Part shown: positions 7,331-13,316 of the stretch, one piece after another | How the letters are laid out: every line of letters starts with the position of its first letter | How positions within the stretch are numbered: the first letter of the stretch is position 1 | Assembly (NCBI GenBank): GCA_913052275.1 | Contig: CAJXDX010000026.1 | Coordinates: 1-16,201, forward strand | Direction: 5' to 3' | Origin: an uncultured Pseudomonadota bacterium | Lineage (GTDB): Bacteria > SAR324 > NAC60-12 | DNA length: 16,201 nt | The notes under the pieces: generated by a model | The model's input: the letters and a program-made list of their open reading frames with translations, nothing else | Told to the model about the DNA's origin: nothing | Databases searched by the model: none | Made by a program: the position numbers and the translations under genes

Positions 7331-7717
7331 CTAAAAATAAGTGCACCCTTCAGGTGTCAGAGAGCTTAATTTATAGCCATAGTTTCCTGCTTCAAATTGT
7401 AATTCTGCAAGTAATCTACAGCCGCGTGTACGGCGTTCTCGAACAACATAATATTCGCTGATACGCGGGGAGGTATCATATTCCAGGTGAGCAAACAAAT
7501 TGATCGCAGTAATCGTGTGTTGTTCAGCCAGCTTAAGATACCTTGGCTGAAGACCTTTCTGCCAGCTGTCAAAATAATTTAATCCCCATCCTATGTGATT
7601 GTCTGCCTCAATCAATCGGCTCCGAAAAGATTTTTCCGGGAATTCTGACACACGATTAGAGCATGAGATCAGCAGAAGCATAACAGAAAAAAATAATATC
7701 AATTTCCTTACTGACAT
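7331..7717 (-). CDS. Small predicted lipoprotein of unknown function
   Basis: The 128-residue product begins MSVRKLILFFSVMLLLISC-SN: a basic start, hydrophobic core and lipobox LISC with the lipidated cysteine at 19. Ser and Asn at +2 and +3 do not match the Asp-at-+2 inner-membrane retention signal known from enterobacteria. The mature part is ~110 residues, probably helical ('IEADNHIGWGLNYFDSWQKGLQ', 'KLAEQHTITAINLFAHLEYD'), and has two cysteines near the end (in RGCR and EGCTYF) that could form a disulphide. I recognise no family. The start has no good Shine-Dalgarno sequence. It is convergent with the acidic two-TM gene and divergent from the MinD-like gene. Confidence 0.75.
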   Translation of the reverse strand: MSVRKLILFFSVMLLLISCSNRVSEFPEKSFRSRLIEADNHIGWGLNYFDSWQKGLQPRYLKLAEQHTITAINLFAHLEYDTSPRISEYYVVRERRTRGCRLLAELQFEAGNYGYKLSSLTPEGCTYF

Positions 7718-8018
7718 GAGTTGTAAACCACAGACTTGTATTTATTCATAATTAGTTTAAGGAATTCTGGCTGTTTATTATTTTCTAAGCTCAAATAAAC
7801 TAACCTGTTCTGTATATCGGCCTCTCTGTTAAAAATCTTTAATTTTGAAAGAATTTAAGTACCGGGTTACTGAAATTGTTTCCCAGTTATAATTAGTATA
7901 GAATTGTTCATTCGGATATTTTGATGTGGTGTTGTTATTTCTCTGCAAAATAGAATTGGCCAGCAACTTGCAGTTTTCAGTATAAGACATACTTTTTTCT
8001 ATCGTAAAAAAACTGGAT
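7718..8018. other. 301-bp divergent intergenic region
   Basis: No credible gene lies here; the minus-strand frame that enters it from 8098 is antisense to the P-loop of the MinD-like gene. It must hold promoters for the lipoprotein (minus) and the MinD-like operon (plus). A perfect TATAAT occurs at 7888-7893 on the plus strand, with a poor -35 match (TTACTG, 15-bp spacer). A second weak candidate nearer the gene is TTGCAG (7968-7973) with TACTTT (7990-7995), spacer 16. Neither is convincing on its own. Confidence 0.35.
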
Positions 8019-8963
8019 ATGGAGCAGAAAAAAATTTGGGCTTTTGGAGGAGGCAAAGGCGGCGTAGGCAAGAGTTTTGTCGCTGGAAACCTTGGCATTC
8101 TGCTGGCTCAAAATGGTTATAATGTAATTCTCGCGGACTTGGATTTGGGTGGAGCAAACATGCACACCTGGCTTGGTGTAAACAGTCCAACGAAAAGTAT
8201 TTCTGAGTTTATAGAAAGAGAAGTACTGGACATCAAAAAATTATTGATTCCTACCGATATACCTGGTTTGAACCTTCTGAGTGGAGCAAAGGACGGAGTA
8301 GAGATTGCAAATATGAAGCATACTCAAAAACGTCGCTTTATTACAGCTCTGAGACAATTGGATGCAGATTATATAGTGATAGATTTAGGTGCAGGGACTG
8401 CGTATAATACAATCGATTTTTTCCTGCTGGCGGATTCTCAGGGTTTGATTGTAATACCGGAGCCTACTTCAATAGAAAATGCTTATCGTTTTATAAAAAA
8501 TTCATTTTTCAGACAGGTCTTTCATAACAGCCAAGGCTTTGGATTAAAAAATGTTGTAAATGAAATATTACGCAAGGATAACCCGCATAATGTTAATACA
8601 CCAAGAGAACTTATTGATTATTTTAACAAGTTGGGAGGCAAAGCCACTGTATTTATTGAAGAACAGATCCAATATTTCATGCCAAAATTGATACTTAACC
8701 AGGTGCGTACTGAACGTGATCAAATGGTTGGTCCGGCCATGAAAAAAGCATGTTTAAAATATTTTAATCTGAACGTAAAATTTTTGGGCCAGGTAAGTTT
8801 TGATGACACCGTCAGAAAATCTGTCCTGGAACGTCAGCCACTTGCAGTTGCATATTCTGATTGTGTCCCCATGGAGCAGTTGAAGGTGATCCTAACTGAT
8901 TTACTGAAGGATGAGGAAGAAAATGCCGGTAATAACAGCATTTTATCTCAATTGGTACTATGA
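8019..8963 (+). CDS. MinD/FlhG-like P-loop ATPase
   Basis: This 314-residue protein belongs to the SIMIBI MinD/ParA class. It has the deviant Walker A motif GGKGGVGKS (11-19) with signature lysine K13, the A' segment ADLDLGGANMHTWLG (39-53) and Walker B IDLGAG (121-126). Members dimerise on ATP and position protein complexes at poles, septum or membrane. No clear C-terminal amphipathic membrane-targeting helix of the MinD kind is seen; the end is LKDEEENAGNNSILSQLVL. An insert after Walker B ('NVVNEILRKDNPHNVNTPRELIDYFNKLGGK...') separates it from classic MinD and is nearer to FlhG-like proteins of deltaproteobacteria. The stop overlaps the next start by ATGA, so the two proteins are probably made together and may interact. 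The partner, and so the cargo, is not known. Confidence 0.88.
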   Translation: MEQKKIWAFGGGKGGVGKSFVAGNLGILLAQNGYNVILADLDLGGANMHTWLGVNSPTKSISEFIEREVLDIKKLLIPTDIPGLNLLSGAKDGVEIANMKHTQKRRFITALRQLDADYIVIDLGAGTAYNTIDFFLLADSQGLIVIPEPTSIENAYRFIKNSFFRQVFHNSQGFGLKNVVNEILRKDNPHNVNTPRELIDYFNKLGGKATVFIEEQIQYFMPKLILNQVRTERDQMVGPAMKKACLKYFNLNVKFLGQVSFDDTVRKSVLERQPLAVAYSDCVPMEQLKVILTDLLKDEEENAGNNSILSQLVL

Positions 8964-9730
8964 CTGATCGCAGCAAAAATTCTGCAAACATTGAAGAAGA
9001 TTTATATCAGATTCTTGATGTTCCAAACACGGCTAGTTTAGCGGAAATACGCCAAGCGTATGAAGGAAAACTAGAAGAAGCTCACTTAGAAGCATTTGCT
9101 GCTTATTCCTTGTTTCCCGAAGAAGAAACTGAAGAAAAATTACTTCAGTTCAGCCATGCTTATATAACTCTGGCTAACCCGATTGCTCGTGCAAAATACG
9201 ATGATGAATTAAATCAACTTACCATTCCTGCAAAGAAAAAATCTGATTTAGGAAAAGGAAGGGCAAAAACGGCGAATGAATCTCCCAAAAAAATTCCTGA
9301 GAAAATTCAATCTGAAGAAAAGGCTAAGCTTTCAAAAAAAGTTGCTAATGATGTTGCGGGACAAACACTGAAGGAGAGACAGGATTTTTATCTAAACCTG
9401 GCGGCAAAAAATGAACATACTGAAGACAACATTCAGGAATTTTATGATACTCTAAAAACTAGCGGGAGTGCAATAACCTATAATGGTGCGGTATTGCAGC
9501 AAATCAGAAAAATGAAATCCATAACAATAAATGAGCTTGCTCAAATAACATGTATTCGCGGCGCATACCTCAAGGCTATTGAGGAAGAGAATTTCAGTAA
9601 ATTCACTTCTGAAATTTATTTAAAAGGTTATTTGCTTTGTTACGCTGAGTCTATGAATTTGCCCACTGAAAAGGTCTTAGATGATTACATTCGTGTTTAT
9701 AAAAATTCTGCGAGGTCTGAAAATGGTTGA
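8960..9730 (+). CDS. J-like domain plus RodZ-type HTH (HTH_25) protein
   Basis: Residues ~14-85 follow a J-domain pattern: 'DLYQILDVPNTASLAEIRQAYEGKL' at the start and 'FSHAYITLANPIARAKYDDEL' at the end. The HPD tripeptide that activates Hsp70 is absent (the loop reads EEAHLEAFAAY), so DnaK stimulation is unlikely. A lysine-rich linker (~90-165) follows. Residues ~175-246 match the RodZ N-terminal helix-turn-helix: 'GAVLQQIRKMKSITINELAQITCIRGAYLKAIEEENFSKF' then 'YLKGYLLCYAESMNLPTEKVLDDYI'. In RodZ this fold binds MreB rather than DNA. There is no membrane segment. The ATG overlaps the stop of the MinD-like gene. A cytoplasmic adaptor for the ATPase is my inference. Confidence 0.85.
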   Translation: MTDRSKNSANIEEDLYQILDVPNTASLAEIRQAYEGKLEEAHLEAFAAYSLFPEEETEEKLLQFSHAYITLANPIARAKYDDELNQLTIPAKKKSDLGKGRAKTANESPKKIPEKIQSEEKAKLSKKVANDVAGQTLKERQDFYLNLAAKNEHTEDNIQEFYDTLKTSGSAITYNGAVLQQIRKMKSITINELAQITCIRGAYLKAIEEENFSKFTSEIYLKGYLLCYAESMNLPTEKVLDDYIRVYKNSARSENG

Positions 9731-9750
9731 AATGTGGTATGGGAGCATTT

Positions 9751-9770
9751 TACAATTGAGGCCAATTGTA
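9751..9770. repeat. Perfect hairpin between the HTH gene and rnpB
   Basis: TACAATTG (9751-9758) and CAATTGTA (9763-9770) form an 8-bp stem with a 4-nt loop. It lies 20 bp after the stop of the J/HTH gene and about 40 bp beyond the 3' end of rnpB, where two transcripts converge. Neither strand shows a following T run, so it is not a canonical intrinsic terminator. It could block 3' exonucleases or assist termination. Confidence 0.4.
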
Positions 9771-9803
9771 TGGGCTGTTGAAATGAAGGCAAACAGGGTT
9801 TTG

Positions 9804-9811
9804 AAAAAAAT
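9804..9811 (-). terminator. T run at the 3' end of rnpB
   Basis: Immediately after the 3' strand of helix P1 the minus strand reads A followed by seven T residues. Paired with the stable 3' region of RNase P RNA this could end transcription and set the mature 3' end near 9812. P1 is a long-range helix rather than a local hairpin, so a strict terminator call is not secure. Confidence 0.4.
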
Positions 9812-10190
9812 CAGAGCCGGAAATAAGCCGGGTTCTGTTCTCACTGATGTGAGCCGTGATCATTCATCTGGGACTGCCGTTACCGACAGCCTCTAGCGTC
9901 CTACCCAACCGCCAGGCGGGCAGCCTGATTGCGGTTCTATTTGGACTTGCAACAGGTGGGGTTTACACTGCCAGTCCTGTCACCAGGACTGCGGTAGGCT
10001 TTTACCCTGCCATTTCACCCTTACCTGTGTTTCCTGAGAAACCATCGGCGGTATGTTTTCTGCTGCACTATCCATTGGCTCGCACCATCTGGCCGTTAAC
10101 CAGCACCTTGCCCTATGTTGCCCGGACTTTCCTCCAGTATTCCGGAATCAAAACAAAACCGGAAAGCCAGCGATCACGTATCCGACTCTG
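9812..10190 (-). ncRNA. rnpB: RNase P RNA, bacterial class A
   Basis: This is the catalytic RNA that trims the 5' leader of precursor tRNA. On the minus strand the universal 5' core GAGGAAAGTCCGGGC and the 3' core AGAACCCGGCTTAT are present. Between them lie 'CATAGGGCAAGGTG', 'GGTAAGGGTGAAA', 'TGCAAGTCCAAATAG', 'GGGTAGG' and 'AGATGAATGATCACG'. The ends are supported by pairing: P1 CAGAGTCGG with CCGGCTCTG (one G-U), P2 CGTGATC (10178-10172) with GATCACG (9861-9855), and P3 TTCCGG with CCGGAA. P18 has a GTAA tetraloop, and an extra CTCAC-ATCA-GTGAG hairpin (9853-9840) is P19-like. At ~379 nt it is of normal class A size. The P15 loop lacks the usual GGU (see findings). Long open frames across this locus are incidental. 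It is divergent from gspG. Confidence 0.97.
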
Positions 10191-10199
10191 ATGAATACT

Positions 10200-10227
10200 A
10201 AATTATCAACATTGTAGATAAGATCAA
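10200..10227 (-). promoter_or_regulatory. Candidate rnpB promoter
   Basis: On the minus strand TTGATC (10227-10222) and TAATTT (10205-10200) are separated by 16 bp. The -10 element ends 9 nt before the predicted 5' end of RNase P RNA at 10190. That position and spacing fit a sigma-70-type promoter, though both hexamers are only partial matches. The element lies inside the 62-bp gap shared with the divergent gspG start. Confidence 0.4.
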
Positions 10228-10252
10228 GTGTCCTTATTTTTTTCAAACTCTA

Positions 10253-10738
10253 ATGCAAAATGATATGAAGTATAGCTCTAGACAAGATTTTTTAAAAAGA
10301 ACATTAAAAAAAGATGATAGGCGTTTACGTGGTTTCAGTTTTATTGAAGTCATGGTGGTAATAATTATCCTCGGGCTGCTTTCCAGTATAGTCGGAGTAT
10401 ATCTTTTTGATTCTGCAGAAAAGGCAAAGGCTGATGCAACGAAAACCCAGATCAGAGGGCTTGAAACAGCACTGGATCTATATCGACTTCATAATTCCCG
10501 TTATCCTTCCTCAGAACAGGGTTTAAAGGCCTTGCTGGAGAGGCCGGAAGTAGGGTTGATTCCAAAAAACTGGAATGGTCCTTATTTGCGGGGGAATAAT
10601 TTACCAGAAGACGGCTGGGACAGTCCTTTTCGCTATATCAGTGAGAATGGTAATGAATATGAAATAATTTCACTGGGAGCGGATGGAATTGACGGAGGTA
10701 CGGATTTGGATGCAGATATCAGTTCCAGCGATCTCTGA
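10253..10738 (+). CDS. gspG: Type II secretion major pseudopilin GspG
   Basis: GspG forms the body of the T2SS pseudopilus that pushes exoproteins through the outer-membrane secretin. The type III signal is clear: a basic leader of 27 residues, cleavage at RG|FSFIE with the conserved Glu at +5 (E32), and the hydrophobic stretch VMVVIIILGLLSSIVGVYLF. The C-terminal domain has family landmarks 'RYPSSEQGLKAL' and 'GWDSPFRY', and the calcium-loop region 'LGADGIDGGTDLDADI' rich in Asp. It is 161 aa; the leader is longer than the usual 6-10 residues. The start at 10253 has no ribosome site, and an in-frame ATG at 10265 is an alternative. It is first in an overlapping run of pseudopilin genes; the gspH start lies inside its end. 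Confidence 0.95.
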   Translation: MQNDMKYSSRQDFLKRTLKKDDRRLRGFSFIEVMVVIIILGLLSSIVGVYLFDSAEKAKADATKTQIRGLETALDLYRLHNSRYPSSEQGLKALLERPEVGLIPKNWNGPYLRGNNLPEDGWDSPFRYISENGNEYEIISLGADGIDGGTDLDADISSSDL

Positions 10739-11270
10739 AAAAGCATCAAAGCAAAAATCTTGTGGATCAGGATATGGTTTTACATTTCTTGAAATCCTGG
10801 TTGTTTTGACTTTGGCGCTCCTGCTTTTGGGTACAGTCCTTCCTCAGTTTCTTGCCTTTTTTTCAAACCCTGTTGAAAAAGAATTTAAGCATCTTAACGC
10901 TGTTCTGAAAACACTGAGAAATGATGCAGTGCTCAAAAGCACTTCTTACTGTCTGCTGTTTGATTTGAAATTACAGCAAATGATGACCTCAGAGGAGGTT
11001 GACTCAGGGGAATGCAGTGAGGAGTTTTTAGAAAAACCAGATTCTCTCAGACCTCACGAATTTCCCGAAGATCTCATATTACGTGAGGCTCAATTAGCAG
11101 GGTCAAGTTATTTGGTTTCCGGAGCAATTAACGAATTGCTGGAAGTTCACATCAACAGTTCCGGGTTTGTTTCACCATTTATGCTTGTGTTCTCGCTACC
11201 TGATGTATCAAGATCCTGGATAATTGAAACTAAGGGAATCATGGGGAAACTGCTGATACGCGAACAATGA
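10710..11270 (+). CDS. gspH: Type II secretion minor pseudopilin GspH
   Basis: This 186-residue protein is a minor pseudopilin of the pseudopilus. It has a leader of 23 residues, cleavage at YG|FTFLE with Glu at +5, and the hydrophobic helix ILVVLTLALLLLGTVLPQFLAFF. The remainder (helical 'EFKHLNAVLKTLRNDAVL', then a beta-rich domain) suits GspH, which is assigned partly from gene order after gspG. The frame is open to an ATG at 10683, but GGAGGT at 10694-10699 lies 10 nt before the ATG at 10710, so I choose the latter. It overlaps the end of gspG by 29 bp and the start of gspI by ATGA. Sequence conservation outside the N terminus is low, as usual for GspH. Confidence 0.85.
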   Translation: MQISVPAISEKASKQKSCGSGYGFTFLEILVVLTLALLLLGTVLPQFLAFFSNPVEKEFKHLNAVLKTLRNDAVLKSTSYCLLFDLKLQQMMTSEEVDSGECSEEFLEKPDSLRPHEFPEDLILREAQLAGSSYLVSGAINELLEVHINSSGFVSPFMLVFSLPDVSRSWIIETKGIMGKLLIREQ

Positions 11271-11686
11271 ACACAGTCAGGATTAAAGGGGTTCAAAAAA
11301 AAGTGGCAATTCAGAAAAAAGGATTTACGATCCTGGAAGTCTTGATTTCCCTTTCAATATTAGTACTCACTTTGATGGCTCTTTATCAGTCATTTTCCAC
11401 TTCAATTTTTATCCTCTCTTCAACAAACAATTTATGGAAAGCCATTTCTTTTGCCCAGAATGAATTGTTGAAATCAGAACGCGCAACAGCCTCACCACCT
11501 GTTTCCATCAACCAGGGTGAGTTTGAATCTGACAGTGAAATGAGCGGTTTCCGCTGGAAGAAATTTGTGCGGGATACCAATCCTTTCCCCGGTATAGAGA
11601 TAAGGCAAATTAATTATCAATTACTTTGGAATGAGGGTAAACACGTCTATACTTATGATGCCGACATTTACGTCAAGCCCAAATAA
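11267..11686 (+). CDS. gspI: Type II secretion minor pseudopilin GspI
   Basis: GspI is thought to nucleate the tip complex with GspJ and GspK. The 139-residue protein has a basic leader (RIKGVQKKVAIQKKG) cut at KG|FTILE, with the +5 Glu at residue 24 and the helix VLISLSILVLTLMALYQSF. Family-typical features follow: 'SFAQNELLKSE' and the C-terminal 'NYQLLWNEGKHVYTYDADIYV'. Its ATG overlaps the gspH stop as ATGA, and its 3' end overlaps the possible gspJ starts, so translation of the group is probably coupled. Confidence 0.88.
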   Translation: MNTVRIKGVQKKVAIQKKGFTILEVLISLSILVLTLMALYQSFSTSIFILSSTNNLWKAISFAQNELLKSERATASPPVSINQGEFESDSEMSGFRWKKFVRDTNPFPGIEIRQINYQLLWNEGKHVYTYDADIYVKPK

Positions 11687-12452
11687 TGCAAGGCATTTAA
11701 TTTCGGGCTTTTCAATATTGGAATTATTAATATCCGTGACTTTACTGGGCCTGGTTATGGCTGTGCTTTACGCGGCATTTTTTCAAATTTCAAATTCTTC
11801 ACTTAAAGTTCAATCAACTCTTGATACACGCCAGGAATTGCGGCTGCTGATGAAAATTGTCCTCGATGACTTGCAGAAAGTAAGATATTTAAAACACTTT
11901 GCTGACTCGGACCAAAGCGAAACTCAACTGAGAGAAACCGGATTGATTGCAGACCGGAATTTAGGTCCTGAAAACCCCGATACAGGTCAAGTTGAGGAAG
12001 TAACCAGCATAGATTTTCATACAGCCATCAAGTCACGCTTCTTTCCGGAGGAGAATGCTCGTGACCCGGAACTGCATGAAGTTGGTTATTCAATGCAGGA
12101 AAATCCTGATACAAAAACATGGGATTTTATTCGCCGTGAAGATTTTTATATCGACAACAATCTTAGGGAAGGCGGGAAAAATCATGTTTTATCTGAGGAA
12201 GTTACTAAGTTTGAACTAGAATTTCTGGAAAGTGAGACTGCCCTTGCTGAAGGGGGTTTCAGGGAGAAATGGACAAAGGTTTGGGATTCTGAGGAAAGAT
12301 TGTGCCATGACTTAAAAGTTAAAGAAAATTTTTGTCTTCCCCGGGCAGTAAGATTAACCATGGCTCTGAAGGCACAGGGAGAAAAGACCATTTATGATAC
12401 TCAAGTCATCAATCTTTGCGTACCACCTTGTAATAAGGAATTATTTGATTAA
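11631..12452 (+). CDS. gspJ: Type II secretion minor pseudopilin GspJ
   Basis: The 273-residue product has the prepilin cleavage site SG|FSILE with Glu at +5 and the hydrophobic helix LLISVTLLGLVMAVLYAAFF. 'DTRQELRLLMKIVLDDLQKVRYL' follows, as in GspJ, where the segment after the helix is long and charged. The body carries cysteines near the end (ERLCHD, ENFCLP, NLCVPPCNK) that may form disulphides. It is longer than many GspJ proteins (~200 aa), with extra acidic loops. Start choice is open: ATG 11631 gives a 26-residue leader, and the ATG pair at 11655/11658 a shorter one; neither has a strong ribosome site. The pseudopilin run ends here with no gspK, and the YciO-family gene converges 25 bp later. 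Confidence 0.87.
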   Translation: MRVNTSILMMPTFTSSPNNARHLISGFSILELLISVTLLGLVMAVLYAAFFQISNSSLKVQSTLDTRQELRLLMKIVLDDLQKVRYLKHFADSDQSETQLRETGLIADRNLGPENPDTGQVEEVTSIDFHTAIKSRFFPEENARDPELHEVGYSMQENPDTKTWDFIRREDFYIDNNLREGGKNHVLSEEVTKFELEFLESETALAEGGFREKWTKVWDSEERLCHDLKVKENFCLPRAVRLTMALKAQGEKTIYDTQVINLCVPPCNKELFD

Positions 12453-12477
12453 GGACAAAAGATTTCAATTTAGACAG

Positions 12478-13095
12478 TTATTCATTTATCAGCCAGTCTA
12501 CAGGTCCTTTGCCATACCTGATAATTTCTGCATCTCCCTGACTGAAATCAATTATTGTCGAATGTTCCGCGAAAATAGTTCCTCCGTCTACAATAAGATC
12601 TACCTGTTTTTTATATTTTTCATGTAATTTGTGAGGGTCATCATATAGCTCGTGTTCTGACATTCTCAAACTGCTGCTCAGAATAGGATGTCCAAGGGCA
12701 GCTACAATGTCGTTTGCTATTGGATGGTCAGGCCAGCGCATTCCAACTGTGCTTCTTGGTGTCAGCATCATTTTTGGTACAATCTTGGATGCTTTAAAGA
12801 CAAATGTGTATGGCCCAGGCAATTTGCGTCTGAGCAGTTTAAAAATGTAGGTAGGAATGCCTTGAGTGTATTCCTGAACTTCTGTTTGATTTGCACAGAT
12901 AAATGTTAAGGGTTTTTTCTGATTGACCTTTTTAATTTTGTGCAGGCGTTTCATTGCTTTTTTGCTGAAAATGCTGCACCCAAGACCGTAGACAGTGTCG
13001 GTGGGATAAATAATGATTCCGTCGTTTTTCAAAACATCTACAACCTGCTTAACACGCAGGGGATTTGGATTTACCGGATTAATGCTAAGTAACAT
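12478..13095 (-). CDS. YciO-family protein (YrdC/Sua5 superfamily)
   Basis: The 205-residue protein has the YrdC-fold opening 'GIIIYPTDTVYGLGC' (27-40), which binds ATP and bicarbonate in relatives that make threonylcarbamoyl-AMP for tRNA t6A. The rest agrees with the YciO branch rather than TsaC/Sua5: 'LPGPYTFVFKASKIVPKMML', 'STVGMRWPDHPIA', 'PILSSSLRMS', 'KQVDLIVDGG' and 'STIIDFSQGDAEIIRYGKG'. The KxR motif of TsaC/Sua5 is not kept (K55-K-V57), and the SxN motif is replaced by SSSLRMS. YciO is not a simple substitute for TsaC, and its true role is unsettled. The frame begins at TTG 13098, followed directly by ATG 13095, which I prefer. It is convergent with gspJ and divergent from the CPBP gene. 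Confidence 0.88.
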   Translation of the reverse strand: MLLSINPVNPNPLRVKQVVDVLKNDGIIIYPTDTVYGLGCSIFSKKAMKRLHKIKKVNQKKPLTFICANQTEVQEYTQGIPTYIFKLLRRKLPGPYTFVFKASKIVPKMMLTPRSTVGMRWPDHPIANDIVAALGHPILSSSLRMSEHELYDDPHKLHEKYKKQVDLIVDGGTIFAEHSTIIDFSQGDAEIIRYGKGPVDWLINE

Positions 13096-13252
13096 CAATA
13101 AAACTGAAATTGGCAGATTTGTTGAATTTAATCAGTAACTTACTTTTCACGATCTTTAAAATTATGTTTATTCAATAATCATGCATCATTTTTGAAGCCT
13201 GGCTAAATGTATTCGAAAAATCTAAAAAGTATTTCTCCTGACCTGCCTTGCC

Positions 13253-13269
13253 ATGAATCTTTGATTCAT
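13253..13269 (+). repeat. Short hairpin upstream of the CPBP gene
   Basis: ATGAATC (13253-13259) and GATTCAT (13263-13269) pair perfectly around a TTT loop, and a T-rich tract (TGTACTTTTTCTCTTT) follows on the plus strand. It lies in the 221-bp divergent gap between the YciO-family and CPBP genes, about 50 bp before the CPBP start. It could be a weak attenuator or an operator. The right half overlaps a weak promoter-like pair (TTGATT at 13261, TTTAAA at 13283, spacer 16). Confidence 0.3.
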
Positions 13270-13316
13270 TGTACTTTTTCTCTTTAAAAGGAATTCTCTA
13301 AACAGTTTAATTGCAG

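Noticed and set aside
7829..8098. Minus-strand 89-codon frame upstream of the MinD-like gene
   Set aside because: Its first third is antisense to the P-loop codons, and the rest lies in a region expected to hold promoters; no homology is recognised.
9856..10191. A 111-codon plus-strand open frame rich in Pro and Leu, and another at 9681-9896
   Set aside because: Both lie on the antisense strand of RNase P RNA or run into it; the conserved RNA cores and paired ends explain the sequence.
10683..10709. Longer gspH start at ATG 10683
   Set aside because: The GGAGGT at 10694-10699 is placed for the ATG at 10710, not for 10683.
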